NCBI RefSeq assembly: GCF_002443255.2
Contig: NW_019211457.1
Location: 43,795,119 to 43,859,118 of the forward strand
Origin: Varroa destructor
Taxonomy: Eukaryota; Arthropoda; Arachnida; Mesostigmata; Varroidae
Length of the DNA: 64,000 nt
Reading direction: 5' to 3'
Shown here piece after piece: positions 36,101 to 48,143 of the stretch. Under the pieces are notes generated by a model that was not told where the DNA came from, ran no database searches, and was given only the letters and a program-made list of their open reading frames with translations. Each line of letters begins with the position of its first letter. Position 1 is the stretch's first letter. The position numbers were made by a program, and so were the translations under genes.

Positions 36101-37956
36101 CGTAGTTTCCTTAAAAGTCAATAAGTAGGTTGCCGCAATAGCAACAGCATTGTTTGGCGCCTCGTAGAGCGTTTGTAGTGCTCGATCCAGGTCGGCAATG
36201 GTCTGTGACATACCGGCTATTCTCTGTACTACGCCGGCCTTTCGCGACCGCGTGGAGCCCACAGGCAGAGAGGAAAACAAACGCAGAAAGAAGGATACCC
36301 ATCATTGGCTAACGATAGGCTTCTTGCAGTTTGACCATGGATTCTATGCAGCGGGAGAGGAGATGTACGCAGCGGAGAAGATGTCATGAAGAGCGGTTCT
36401 CATAATGAAATTGGCGTGGTGGGGGCTGGGGGCTGCGGACAAGACAAATGTGTGGGTCCGGAAGGCGCTACAGGCCGAACCCGGCGAGCGAATGCGGGGC
36501 CTTAGTGGAAGACTGCCAGGAACAAGGAGTTGCTTTACAGCCCAGTAAGTCGCATTTGTGAGGCGCCAGGCTGCGCGAACAAACGCGCGAACAATTGGCA
36601 CAAGCCAGCTCTACCGGGTCCAATTGCGACGGTCAAATCGCTGGTGCCACTAGATTGTCCACCCATTCCCCTGACGCGAGATGCCCGTCCAATCTTGCTA
36701 CATTATTGGAGGGACATTAACCAGATCTGATGTCGCAGAAAATTGTCGCCTCGATAATTCGTAACATCCGCCGCTCTTTAGCAATAATCCTAGGTTCACT
36801 CAGTTCTCCCCTCTTAGCAATAACTTCTCTGCTTCTATATCGTACATGTAATCGACAACGATGGTATCCTAGCATCGTGCCCACCCTATGGTGTGATTCT
36901 TGATTGTATCATCAACAGTTCAAACGATGCACCTGAACGACCCCCCTAAAATGAAAACGAGGATCAGTGACAAACGAAGCATGTTTTGCGCACTTTACAA
37001 CCCATTGTACTACCAAGGAAAAAAGTGCAAAGCAACAGGAAGCTGGTTAAACGTGTTTCATCCTACAGAATGGTTACGTTCGCTTGAGCTAAGGTGATAC
37101 TAAACACAGACGCCGTCTATAATAGTAATACTGCTGCCTCAAAATGACAATCAAAGTGACCTCTGTGTTTCCAAAATGATATAGTCTGGCTACGCTAATC
37201 AAATAAAAATAAGGGCGCCTTCTATGAAAATACATTTTATCTCTGTAAACCTAGGTCGGTTAGTTAAAAATGTGCTAATGCTTGCCAGGATCCGTGTCGA
37301 ACGACCGACAACAAATACAAGTAACTTATGAATATGGAGATTTTGAATTACCTGTAAATGAAACAAAAACAGCATGTTACTTCAAGCTATATATATGTAT
37401 ATATATATTTAGAAAAGGATATCTAATTATATATAAGCTTCAAAATTAATGTCATTTCTGTACTCGGCATGTTTAAGCTTTATGGTTTATATCGTTGTTT
37501 TTCGACCGAGACTGTGGTTAGGCTAGAGAGCAGAATATATCGCGTGTTTTTTTCAATCTGGCTTACCTCTGTGTGTCTGGTCGCACGTGCGATCTCTGTG
37601 AGAGCGTGGTCGCTGCCCCGGCGTTGGGTCACCCTTCTTCCCGCTTTTACTATTCAAGCAAAGATAGAAATATCTGACAGCCCCAATTACAGAAATGTTT
37701 ACAGTTTAGCTCTATGTTAACTGCACATGCTTTAGTTGCGCAAGTTTGAGTATTCTTTTAGAATTTCCGCCCTTGTCAAAACGCATATATGCCCGTTTTT
37801 TTCCTGATCTTTAAAACGATTTTCGACCCCAATCGTGGGACAACATTTCAGCTCCGCTTTGTTTTTTTTTTTTCGGAATTTCTTTAGTCATATTAGATTG
37901 TGTGTGTTTTTTTTTTAAATATTCTTTGAGCTGTAGAAAACATAAAAGCCAAAGGT
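33190..37956. other. Unannotated non-coding stretch
   Basis: No gene is assigned. Small features are a 7-bp perfect hairpin, CCACGGT with ACCGTGG (34422-34441); a palindromic (AT)6 tract at 35283-35294; and a (TA)n tract with one G at 37388-37409. A Ser/Lys-rich 72-codon frame at 34507-34725 follows a weak acceptor and lacks a donor. Confidence 0.5.
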
Positions 37957-38008
37957 GACTAGATCTAGTGACGGCGCAGGTTTGCGCTGGACTAGATCTT
38001 GTGACGGC
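37957..38008 (+). repeat. Two 19-bp direct repeats, 33-bp offset
   Basis: GACTAGATCTAGTGACGGC at 37957-37975 and again at 37990-38008 with one mismatch. Each contains the AGATCT palindrome. The spacer holds a small dyad, GCGCA-GGTT-TGCGC. This is a short local duplication. Confidence 0.85.
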
Positions 38009-38399
38009 AGCACAAGTATCGCGACACAAACGGCAATTTGTAAACCAACGTACTATCTAGATAAAAAAACACATGACCCTTTTTCTTTAAAAAAAGGATC
38101 CGATGTGACAGGTGTGAGACTTTTAACTGTTCTGCGAGCTGGCTGAGGTTGACATGGCGCTAGAGGGTTTTTTCTCTCTTACAGGATCCTACGCGCTTAA
38201 CGTTGTAGGTCCCTCCCAACGAGGGTCGTCTTCAATTACTCCCTTGTCTATCTCGAAAGCCTCAAAACAACTCGTACACTCGCGAGGTTAGCTCATACTT
38301 CGGCCTTGAAGAGGCTTCCGCACTACTTGTGGATACTTGATTTAGCTGTTAACACAGAAAGTTGTGCACACTCTTCCGTACTTTGTTTTCATTTTTCAG

Positions 38400-38626
38400 A
38401 AACACTATACATGGCTGAAAGTGACTCGCTTGATCAGACGCTTGCAGAAGATAACACATACAAACTCCAATGCTACAAAATTTGGCCTGGAACTAAAGGT
38501 AAACCCTACAACGATAGAAAACGGGAATTTAACTGATTCATTTTTGTTAATGATTGAAATGTTCGTTTTTCTGCTCAGGAGCTGATTCGGCAAATCATGT
38601 ATGCCATCCAAGCGATACGCTTGTAG
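38400..38626 (+). CDS. Candidate last two exons of a plus-strand gene
   Basis: A 99-base exon (38400-38498) follows an excellent acceptor (TTTTCATTTTTCAG) and ends at TAAAG|GTAAAC. An 80-base intron with branch-like TAACTGAT ends at GTTTTTCTGCTCAG. The terminal exon then reads to TAG at 38624-38626, and AATAAA follows at 38648-38653. In phase 0 the product is basic and helical (KVTRLIRRLQK, then ELIRQIMYAIQAIRL at the end). The same exons are also open in the frame one base later (AESDSLDQTLAEDN), which would stop at a TAA overlapping the AATAAA. I cannot decide between the frames. Upstream exons are not identified; GTGACAG|GTGTGAG near 38112 has a phase compatible only with the second frame. 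No family is recognised. Confidence 0.22.
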
Positions 38627-41605
38627 CCAATACTAAAGTGCTAATACAATAAAGCAAATGCTACCGCTGTACATATATTCTGGTAACAAGTGACCTGCTA
38701 GATCAGATTTATTCGACGACATTGATTGCTATGCCTGCTACTTTTGGGTGACCTGCACTATTATCTCTAGTAAATAGGTATTCGTAGATACATATATATG
38801 TGCATACATGCGTACGTATCGCCCTGAATGTGGAGCTATAATATAAAATGCCAAGGAAATCGAGTGCAAATAAAAGACTAAACAAAACAAAGAAATTACG
38901 ATGAGGCCTACATACATTGTACCAGTCCTGTAATTCATAGCAAAGCCTGCGTTGGCCAGCCTCGAGCATACAGACACCAGTAGTATATAGTCCAAATTGG
39001 TTTCCTATAAAGTTGCTTGTGTAGAGCTTATTGACCAGAGAAACCCCTATATTCGTACGCTTTAGGTTGCCCCGGAAGCTGGGAGGTAACGCCCCTTAGC
39101 CGTTCGCTATCCAGCTCTCATTGCCTTCCCTATCCTTTAGACTATCTCTGCATCTCTGTTCATTAAGATGATTGCTCAGAGCACGCAAATAATCTACTTT
39201 GCGCACAGGTTCAATTATACCCTCTTCTTCCCCCTATCTCGTAGCTCTGCGCCCCCAAGCACGTTCGCATTCTCCCGGAACGCTACGCCATTCTGCTCTG
39301 CAATGGTTTTACCTTTTCGTGCCTTACTTTCGCCCCAATTTTCTGCCCTTAAACTAACGCGGATAAATAGGCTACATTCTGGTAGCCGAGGCAATGGCAA
39401 CATCAGGGGCAACAACAATAGCAGTGATGGCAACGGTCGTCTTTGTAGCCACCGTCCGTCCACCAAACTGGAACTCCACGGAAATTACGGCTGCTTTTTG
39501 CAGACACACTTAAAATAACGGTAACTACTAACCCTACATCTACTACCACATATCTGTTATGTAGAATTATGTAGATTAGATCCGCATTACAGAAGCCAGC
39601 TCCAAGCAACGTCACGCTGCTGTTTATCACATGTACCACCAGTTAGCCAACCAGTTCACGTCTACTTGTGTTCATTAATGCTGGCCTAATAGGTCTCGAA
39701 AAGCTAAATCGTGTAGTCACCTGCCGACCCTGAAACAGGAAGAATTCGATTCAAAACACCGTTGTCATGCGGCAATGCATCATGGCTGTAGAATAAGATG
39801 GTAGGGGCAACTTTGGATAATTCGTAGAGAAGTTTACAACTTGCGAGCAATCTATTCAGTAATAGATTTCCTTTGTGTATATATGTAAATTTATCATATG
39901 GCGATGATCGGCCAAGCAAAAAACGGTGAAGAAAAGGCTATTCATTGTCCGCCTGCCTGCGTTCGTCTCTTTCGAGAATCTCTGCGAGAGAGGTAAGCAA
40001 ACATGTCGCTATTTTTTTTTCGAAATGTTACACTTGACAAATCGTTGCTAACGGCTAAACGATTATTGCATATATTATTATAGGATAAAAAGGTGGAATT
40101 ACAGTAAAACGGCACGACCATCACTACTACCACGGCCATTTTTACTGACGCTGCTGCTATTGAAGTGGCTGCTGCACACGTTTAAACCTGTGTAGGGCCC
40201 TAGACCCGTAACACCGTACGCTTCCGTGCAGTACAGTTTCGATGACATTTTCAACGCTGACTTCCGCTTTGACGCCACAAATTTGCTAACCGAAGAACAT
40301 TGGATTTCTTAGTAGGAAGGAACGGACGGAAAGGTGCATTTGTACACAGCCTATGTTGTCCAATATGGTCCCAGTGGGATTAATTGACTTACTTGCTTTC
40401 AGCAGACAGCAAAGTTGTCACCGATAGAAAGTAGAGAGAGATTAAAATGGCAACTGCTTATCTTAAAGACCGTCAAGGTTTTTGATATTTCTCCGAGCAA
40501 TACTTACATTTTATGTTGGGTTGGGTCGTGGGTCTCTTCCCATTTCTACCTAACCGATCACTTCACTTTACGGCTTCGCGTGGAATTCGTCGTTCGCGAA
40601 AGGGGAAGTGAAGTACATATTACGATGGCATCTTTTTTTTTATTTAAAACTTCGGTTTAGGGCTTCATTTAATTCCACGCTTGCGTCTTGTTCTCAGCGG
40701 AACAGATTAACAGAGAAGATCGCGAATTCTCGAGTAGTATTCTACATTAAACACACAGGGGAAGATGAAGGAAAGAGAAAACCTTCTTAAGAAAAACCGC
40801 AGTCAAAAGCGCCGAGACTTATCATGTAACCTTACATGATGATAATCATTCTTCACTTGCATTCATAGACTTTGTTATCAAACAATCATTCAGTCGCCTC
40901 CAAATCCGATACGATTTCATTGATCTCTAACTAGTGACTATGATCGCACAGCAACGCCATCCGGTTACCCGAGAATGGCGTCTCCACAATGACCACACTG
41001 AAGGCAGAGCAAGCCATACCGTCAAAAGAGTCAGGAGCAGCAAGATAGTAGCGGGTCTGCCAGAAGAGGCTATGCTGTTGTAGGTGTCAGGGAACGACCG
41101 CTTGTCAGTGTCAATCGACGATAAAATGAGAAATTACGTCGGCCTTATGGCCCCGTAGAGAGCCGTTAGACAGACTAATAGCTAGAGGAAGACCGGGAAA
41201 GCATAGGATGACTAAGAATAGAATCAACAGCAGACGTATGACGCCTGCGTCTCGGCTACAGGGACATGGTAGTCCAACTCTTTCGATTCTCCAGTGGAAC
41301 CCCATGTAATCCTCGTCGGGACTTAAAAGCATCTTTCGCAGCGTCTTGCTAGGGAAACTGGCTTCTGACTCATACTGTTGTCCAGGGCAGGCAGCGAAAA
41401 GCAAGACCGAAGGGCTGGACGACCTAGCATTTTTTCTAAGCGTTTTGCCTTCCATCGTTTCTTCTCGTCTGCATGGCTGCATTTCTGTTGCGTGCCATTC
41501 TCTGCCTTATTCTCATATTCCAGTGAGTATTAAGGCAAACTATCCTGTTACGTCGAGCAGCAGTAATAGTCAACGGTTCTCCTCGTTTTTTACGTCGTTC
41601 CCGTC
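38627..41605. other. Unannotated non-coding stretch
   Basis: It begins with the AATAAA at 38648-38653 noted above. Otherwise no gene is recognised. A degenerate triplet patch lies at about 39385-39440 (GGCAAC/AACAAT words, Asn/Gly/Ser in one frame) and T-rich tracts lie near 40012-40020. Confidence 0.5.
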
Positions 41606-41667
41606 ATGTCAAAGAAGTGTCATGTTGGGAAGGGAAAACAAAGAGAGAGTGTGAGTCGGGGGCTCTG
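41606..41667 (+). CDS. Candidate first coding exon (low confidence)
   Basis: An ATG with G at -3 opens 20 codons (MSKKCHVGKGKQRESVSRGL) that run into the consensus donor CTCTG|GTAAGT, leaving phase 2. The peptide is basic and hydrophilic, with no targeting signal I can name. No partner exon has been found. The DNA is purine-rich, which inflates coding-like appearance. Confidence 0.12.
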
Positions 41668-41682
41668 GTAAGTTTTATGAGA

Positions 41683-41697
41683 ACACACACACACACA
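41683..41697. repeat. (AC)n microsatellite
   Basis: Seven AC units, then further CA words to about 41705. Confidence 0.95.
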
Positions 41698-41705
41698 AGC
41701 ACACA

Positions 41706-44700
41706 TATACTCCCTGCTGGATTACTTCTTCAAGTATATATTCGAATGCTAACATTTTGTTTCACTTCCGACAGCTGTGCATACCGCAAAACTGAATAGC
41801 ACAAATCAAGAAGTAGACGGAATTTTTTAAAGCGTTTATCCGCTAGCTCAAAACCGAAAGCTAGGGCAACCGGTGATATACTGGGCGATGGCAAATGATA
41901 GGTGCTGCACCGACTGTAGAGAAAATCTACATGTACCGTCAACGAAGCAGCTAGCTAACTAGCAAACTAGAAACATCAACGAGGGTATATCTCTTTCACG
42001 AAAATGACTTCAGACACGAACTGAGACCCCTTCTAGCAATAACACGCCACCGCGAATCTCAAAAAGTAAACTGTGTTGCTTTTTTCAATGGGAAAGAGGG
42101 AGGGTGGAGCCTGCTTTGGACTGTGTGTTTTGGGCCATTTCAGGTTAGTTCGTTAGTGGTTCTTTTCGTGATAGCCTTTATTGTGCCTGCTTCGATACCT
42201 GATATGAAAGAACACGAGAAAAAGCCGACTTCTATGCAGTAGTAATGTTTAGGAAAACAGGAGTGCAGCGGTCAGTGGGAAGGCAGCTTATTTCTCGATG
42301 TATTTTATCTTCCAAAGCAACAACCACTGCTAGTGATTTTTGTCCAAAATGAACGAGTAGGAAAATGAGTTGCGACGGACATTAGAAAAAAGTAGTATTT
42401 AAACTTGAATACATAGACATCGGTGTTTCCATATGGTTATCACACGGACCCGAGTAAAGCTGGCAGTGCTGCTGGTGCTGTTCCGGCTGCCTCTACACAG
42501 AAAATTTTGCCATGATTGACAGCCGAAGGACCGATAAAGCCTATGCACCTTACCGCTGCCTGTTCAGCCGATGAATCCTAACTTTTTTCGTCTCTTCGAC
42601 ATATTACATTTAGACACGACAGCAGGCTAGCGTCAGATGCAACGGCGACTTCGCCACTTGTGTACCGTTGAGTTATGATGGTACACGCGCACACATCTGC
42701 TTACTACGCAGCAAGCAGAAACGAAAGGGCGGACGCTTTGGGTGGATTGCCGTCAAGAGAACGGAAAAAAAAGAAGAACTCAGACGAAAAACTACGTTTT
42801 TCTTTTTTCAAATGCGGCAAAGTAATGCACCATTGTTGAGCCGTAGGCCTGACCCACTTACCTCGCATATTTTCATCAACTCATCCAAGTGTAGGCCTGA
42901 AAAGAAGGGAGAACATTTCGAGAACCCGTCGCTTTTTGGTGAGTAGCAGGAAGCTAATACACCTGTTTCTCCCGAACCGTGTGTTATCCAGGATAGGAAA
43001 AAATAACGTTGAAAAATAGGTGTAGGCGAGAGCTACGAAAAATGTACCAAATACATACGTGTACTATTTGAAGATAGCGGTAACGGAGTAACACGAATAA
43101 TATGGTCGTTATAGTTGAAAAATATTAGTGCTAAATGTGAATTTTTAGTCAAACCAACGGATCTATGCTTTTATCATAACAAATCAGAAAGTTAAAGTTG
43201 GAAGCTGGTACAACTGCTATGTAACCTCAAGAGAAAAGAGCCCAACAAAGTGGGTCTAATTTAAAAAATGGGTAATTCAAGACTAGGCATTACCTTTATT
43301 TCTTGAAATAATTCCTGGACTCAGTCAGAACATGCAAATGCCCGTCCAGTTCATTCTTCAGGACATATTTATCGGATGCAGAAGTCGCCTTATTATTATT
43401 AACAGGAGGCGAAAAATAGACGTTCCCTTTGATTACAGCGGCTTTAAATAGCTAGAAATATGACGGAAAGGAGGACACCATAACCATTCGATGATAATCA
43501 TAAACGACCTTGATAATATAATAATCGCAATACAATCCTAAGCTTTTTAGAAAAACGTTCAAGGTTTTTGGAGCTGGTTTCTCTAACTGCAGTATTCTAG
43601 TTTGAATTATGTTTATGTTATGGCTTAGGAAAGCAGCATGGTGAAGTAGCGTCATCATATGTCATACACATTGAGTACTGGCCAGAGAGTCATCTACGCT
43701 GATACCATTCTTATTTTAAGCATTTTACATAATGTAGCAATTTTATCCTGAACAGGTCATCTTCTACAATCGATCATTTTTTTTCTACATTTCGAATTTG
43801 CTAACGCACGTGAAAAACGAGTAAATAAGTGACCGTACATACAAAACCAGAATTCAGTCATACTTCAATGTATTGTCCGTGTAAAAAGCTTTTTTTTCTG
43901 TGCCGCAAACCCGAATTCGACAGTTGAAGCTGGCAAGGTACACGCCGCTGTTCGCTGCACCTATTAATAACTACTTGACGGGAGAATCGTATTGCTTAAC
44001 TACCAGCTTTAACCCTTCCGATACGAAAGGTCCGGACGGAATTAGTTTTCCTCTCGTCTTTTGCCTGTTGGATACTGCCTTATCGTTTTGCCATTCTCTT
44101 TACACATACATGTAGATGTCAACCGAGAGCCGGTTGAAGCGGACTCTAATTACCACTGATCACATTCAGAAGACACATTCAACCGCCGCCCCACGTGAAA
44201 CCTCTTGTCATAGCTTAATCGTTCCATAATTCCCTTCGAATGTATTTTAGAACAGAACAGGATAGACAATCGCCATATTCTACGAGGCATCGGCCGGAAT
44301 AGATTCGAATGGTAACGGCCGTCAAGACCCTAGAGGCGTGTGAAATCCGAGAGTAAAATATTTGCTTAGTCGATGAGATTCTAACGCTCCCGTCTCCTGA
44401 TCCTCTCCATCACATGTCCTTCCGCTCATTCCACCCGACTTTGGTGAGCGCCTAGGGGTACCTTCGACGCGGCCACATTGGTGCATGAGCCCCGGCTGCT
44501 CACATCTGGGCGTTATCGCTGCGTCGGCCGGGGGGAGACACTGGCTACACAGGGGAAAATATTCAAAATGATATAACGCTCTATCCAATATTCACGGGTT
44601 ATACAGTCTTTGTGAAGCTTATTGTAGTAGAAGGGCAATTCGGATACGGATGTGTGTGCAAGATCGAAGTGCAACTAAGAAGTCCATCGAGCAAAACGAG

Positions 44701-46799
44701 TGGTCCGTAAAAAAGGAAAGCCCTATCCACTATACTACTTAGTGCATTACACGCAAGCTAATTGTTAACCCGGTTCGGTTCTGTTAATAAATAAATAGAT
44801 AAATTCTGTTAACATCTATCGTAGCTCATATCAGCAAAAACATTTTTGCTTATGTTTTTAATAACCGAAGCCAAATTGGATATTTTTTAGTAATTGATTT
44901 AAGAAAGCTACAACGTTTTTATGGAGCCATCGCCGTATAAAATCTACTCAAATATTCCTAATAGTGTTCAGTTGAGAGGGATGTGAGTTCGAGGTAATCC
45001 AAACTGTAAGTCATAGCGAGAAAGTTGTGGGATAACAGCTATGTAAACAGGTAGGACTATTGAGGTTCGGGAATCTCTCTGCAACCGGTTGCAACAACAA
45101 GGACAAACTTCCGAACACGTATCTATGTTTGTTACGCAAATTTAGCCCAATCAACATTTAGGTAATCTAGCAGTGAAATAACGAAACTGATAGAAAGAAG
45201 GTTGAGTTTCAGCAAGCGATTAAGTCGCCGTTGACGCCATCGAACCTCGCTTACTTGAGTCAGTGGTCGGGTGAAAACCGTGGCCCTCGTGTAGCCTTAT
45301 GATGATATATCATACATTGACTAAGGGCAGAATCTCTTAAATCGAAACCTCTTTTAAGGGAGAAAGGTTGAGGTATCTGATCCAGCGGTGCAGTTTCATT
45401 ATATCTCCTGGTCTGCCACTGCATAGACGGATGGCGTGATCGCTATCAGTGGCTAACGTAGTGTGCAGAGTAATGTTGCTTCTCTATATGTGTACTCCTT
45501 GCCACCGACACCGTATGACGTAAATACGACGTTCTGAAAATCAGAGCGTTCAGATTGTTCAATTTCATTTTGCCGTGACTGGTGCTGGCTAAACGACGAG
45601 AAACAAAAATGCTTTCGCTATAGGTGCACGTCTACGCATGACGTGATAGTGTCTGTGTAACCGTGCTGTTAGGTCATAAATTCTACTTGTGCCTTCTTCC
45701 ATCTCTTGAAGCCACGCGAATCTTGATATCCCATCCCTCTGCCTTTACCTCACTGCACATCAGCTACTACTAGTGATGTTGCCTTTACTGCTGCTGTTTC
45801 TAGCACACCTTGCTTTTGCTGAAGGAACGGCGGCAACATCGAAGTCGCCGTCGCCTTTTGCTGTTCATGCAATGGTAGTTCAAACTTCACTAGCCTTGTC
45901 TTCTACACTCGCTTTGCTGTTTGCTTGTGTAACGACGACGGGGAATTGCTTCTCGTTGGGTCCCGTGCGTCGCTTTTCTCGCTCCCTCGTCGTGTACTAG
46001 TGGCTTTACTAAAGCCTGATAGTTAGGGTGCATTCGTGGCAAGACCTCCTTAGCTTCATTCTTCCTCGCCCTGATTGTTCAATGATGGCTGCTCAAAACG
46101 CGGTCGGTCCTCCCTTTCCTCTTTTTCAGTGCGTTTTTTCTTTCACTCCTTCATACTGCTTCATTTCGTTTCTTCAGTTCGTCGTATGCACCCAGCATAG
46201 CTCTTTCTTTTCACAGGTTTCTCCATCGGAGGGCCTTCAGAGGATTGTACATCTCTGAACGTGCGCAGAGATACCCACACCCAGACAAAGCGATTCCCAC
46301 CTAGCAGTTTCCTAAAGGAGGAATTCAGTGTAAGACAGTCCTCAGTATAAAGGTAACGCTGCAAAGGCTGTTTTATCATTTCCCTTTCTCCCTTCACCTC
46401 TTCTGCTCTATGCGGCTGCGTCCCAGACACGTATGGCCTCTAATGCGATTCCGATGTCCCCATCTCCCGCCTATTTCACCCTAGTCTCCTTTGGCTCTGT
46501 CGACTAGGCTGACCACTAGGATGAGGATTCGAAGCCCTTTTTGGCTTAGAGTTGTGTTTGAGGCTCCTGGCAGCCGAAGTAGTCTACAAGCAGGTCGATT
46601 TTATAAAACCCGAGAAACGTAACGGAAGCTGCGAAGCCGGGCACCTTTAAATGTTGAACCCAACGGTCCTGGTTGCCTTCCACGACCCCCCTCGGCTCGG
46701 ATACTTTTTTTTCACAAAACAACGGAGCAGTCCGGCTGCACCTACAGGCAATCTACCGATGATGTAGATTCTGTCACTTTTCCCTCTCTGTGCTTGTAG
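41706..46799. other. Unannotated non-coding stretch
   Basis: No gene is recognised in 5 kb. A minus-strand 88-codon frame at 44322-44588 is Cys- and Gly-rich (PLCSQCLPP, then QCGRVEGTP) in a GC-rich patch without splice support. AT-rich stretches lie at 43.0-43.5 and 44.75-44.95 kb. Confidence 0.5.
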
Positions 46800-46951
46800 A
46801 CTCCGTTGAACAGCAGATGCAGTTCCTGTGGGTTACAGTGATGACCAGCTCTTGCACCGGAAACGGAAGTGGTTATGTAGATGGCAAAGACTACGATGAA
46901 GAAACTTTGGGTTATGCAACGATAGCGGCAGCATACGTCACAGTGTACTGA
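46800..46951 (+). CDS. Candidate terminal exon (low confidence)
   Basis: A very good acceptor (TTTTCCCTCTCTGTGCTTGTAG) precedes 46800. Only the frame entered in phase 1 is open. It reads about 50 codons, including SCTGNGSGYVDGKDYDEE, to TGA at 46949-46951. A consensus donor, TTCTG|GTAAGT, lies shortly after at 46976, so the segment could instead be a non-coding exon of 176 bases. No polyadenylation signal is seen nearby. The Gly/Tyr/Asp-rich part overlaps degenerate triplet sequence. Confidence 0.13.
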
Positions 46952-47690
46952 ATGTGCAGGACGCTAGTCGTTCTGGTAAGTGCCAACTATCATGGCAATA
47001 CAACGACCGCTTTCCAGGCTAGTATTTCAGCTAGGTATGGAAACGTGATGATTGCTGAGTCCGCAACCGAGTGCTGACCGCCCGATTCGCTTCATCTGCG
47101 CGGTATTTTTACTGTACAGCCGACAGTCGACGACTCACACTCGAATGCAGATCTCTTACGAATGATATCATAGGTGCGCGCTCAGATGAGGGTATCGGGC
47201 GCACATTCCTTCTGCCTGCTTAGTCGGTCCGCGCATTGCAACCGCCATATAGCGGCGCCAACGGCGACGGTGCAGCGAAATCCACTCACATTGTAGCAAG
47301 TATATAGATAGAGGATGGCGAGCGTCCCCGTTCTTGCCTCCAATATAGATAAGTGTGGCGAGCAAAGAGGGCCAGCAGGTGAACGTCACCAGCAAGTGGT
47401 ACCGAATTGAAGTCAGGGATACAAAAATGGCATAGCTGATAGCGAAGGAACGCAATGGGGTGTTACGCGATAGTCTAGGGGGGACGAGGGAAAGAGGTAC
47501 AGACGGGGAAAATAGGATTCCCATTTCAGGGTAGACGTTTGTCTGCTAGCAATGTGGCCGGCGTTCTTTTTTTATATGAACGACGACATCGGTTAGGGAA
47601 AAGCAAGAGCTATAGAAAGACAGCATTTCATACTAAGAGTAAGGCTATCGCAAGGACCACGGCTAGGAGCGTTGCGACGACCGTAAGCAG
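46952..47690. other. Unannotated non-coding stretch
   Basis: Nothing recognised. A 118-codon minus-strand frame at 47168-47524 is hydrophobic and lacks supporting signals. Confidence 0.5.
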
Positions 47691-47912
47691 CTGGAATGAG
47701 TAGAAGCCGGGAACTGGTTCACCCTTACAATCTTCCTGAGAGAGAGATAGCTGGTGATTGCATCGAGGTCGATCCAGTCGAACCGTTAAGGAAGTCTAAG
47801 TATTCTCAACATGGTGTATTCTCACTGGAAGATAGAAAGACGAGAGGCGACCAAGAACCATTTGGATCACGCACGCCACGTAGTAACGTGTGGAACAATG
47901 ATGAAAAACTAA
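47691..47912 (+). CDS. Candidate internal exon, phase 1-1
   Basis: A 222-base segment between GTAAGCAG and CTAA|GTAAGG is open in one frame for 73 codons. Its composition is unlike the surrounding chance frames: charged, Pro-containing and poor in Cys and Leu (for example CIEVDPVEPLRKSKY and EDRKTRGDQEPFGS). Matching entry and exit phases would let it be included or skipped without a frame change. The acceptor has a poor pyrimidine tract, which is the main weakness. No domain is recognised; such sequence would suit a disordered linker. Confidence 0.16.
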
Positions 47913-48085
47913 GTAAGGCGCTACTCTAACCACGCTTCTTACCGCTTCAGGATTCCCCTCCAGTTGGCTTCTCATTAGGCCTAGATAGTATAAGGAATAT
48001 GCTGGTTTGCTTTTAGAATTTTCTCTATTTTTTGTTTCGTTACTGACAAAAAAACGTTCGGCAAGCACGTCCTATCGTGATAGTG
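47913..48085. other. Short unannotated spacer
   Basis: No feature other than CTATCGTGATAG, a small dyad at about 48072-48083 next to the palindrome that follows. Confidence 0.5.
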
Positions 48086-48143
48086 ATGATAATGACTATA
48101 TATTTATATATATATATATATACAAATATATAGTCATTATCAT
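48086..48143. repeat. 58-bp near-perfect palindrome around a TA core
   Basis: The arm ATGATAATGACTATATATTT (48086-48105) is the exact reverse complement of 48124-48143, a 20-bp perfect match. The 18-base centre is (AT)8AC and also self-pairs. ATCGTG near 48074 and CACGAT near 48162 could extend the pairing with an asymmetric internal loop. It could be a foldback or MITE-like element, or a hairpin RNA source. The non-TA half of each arm shows it is not merely a microsatellite. Confidence 0.85.
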
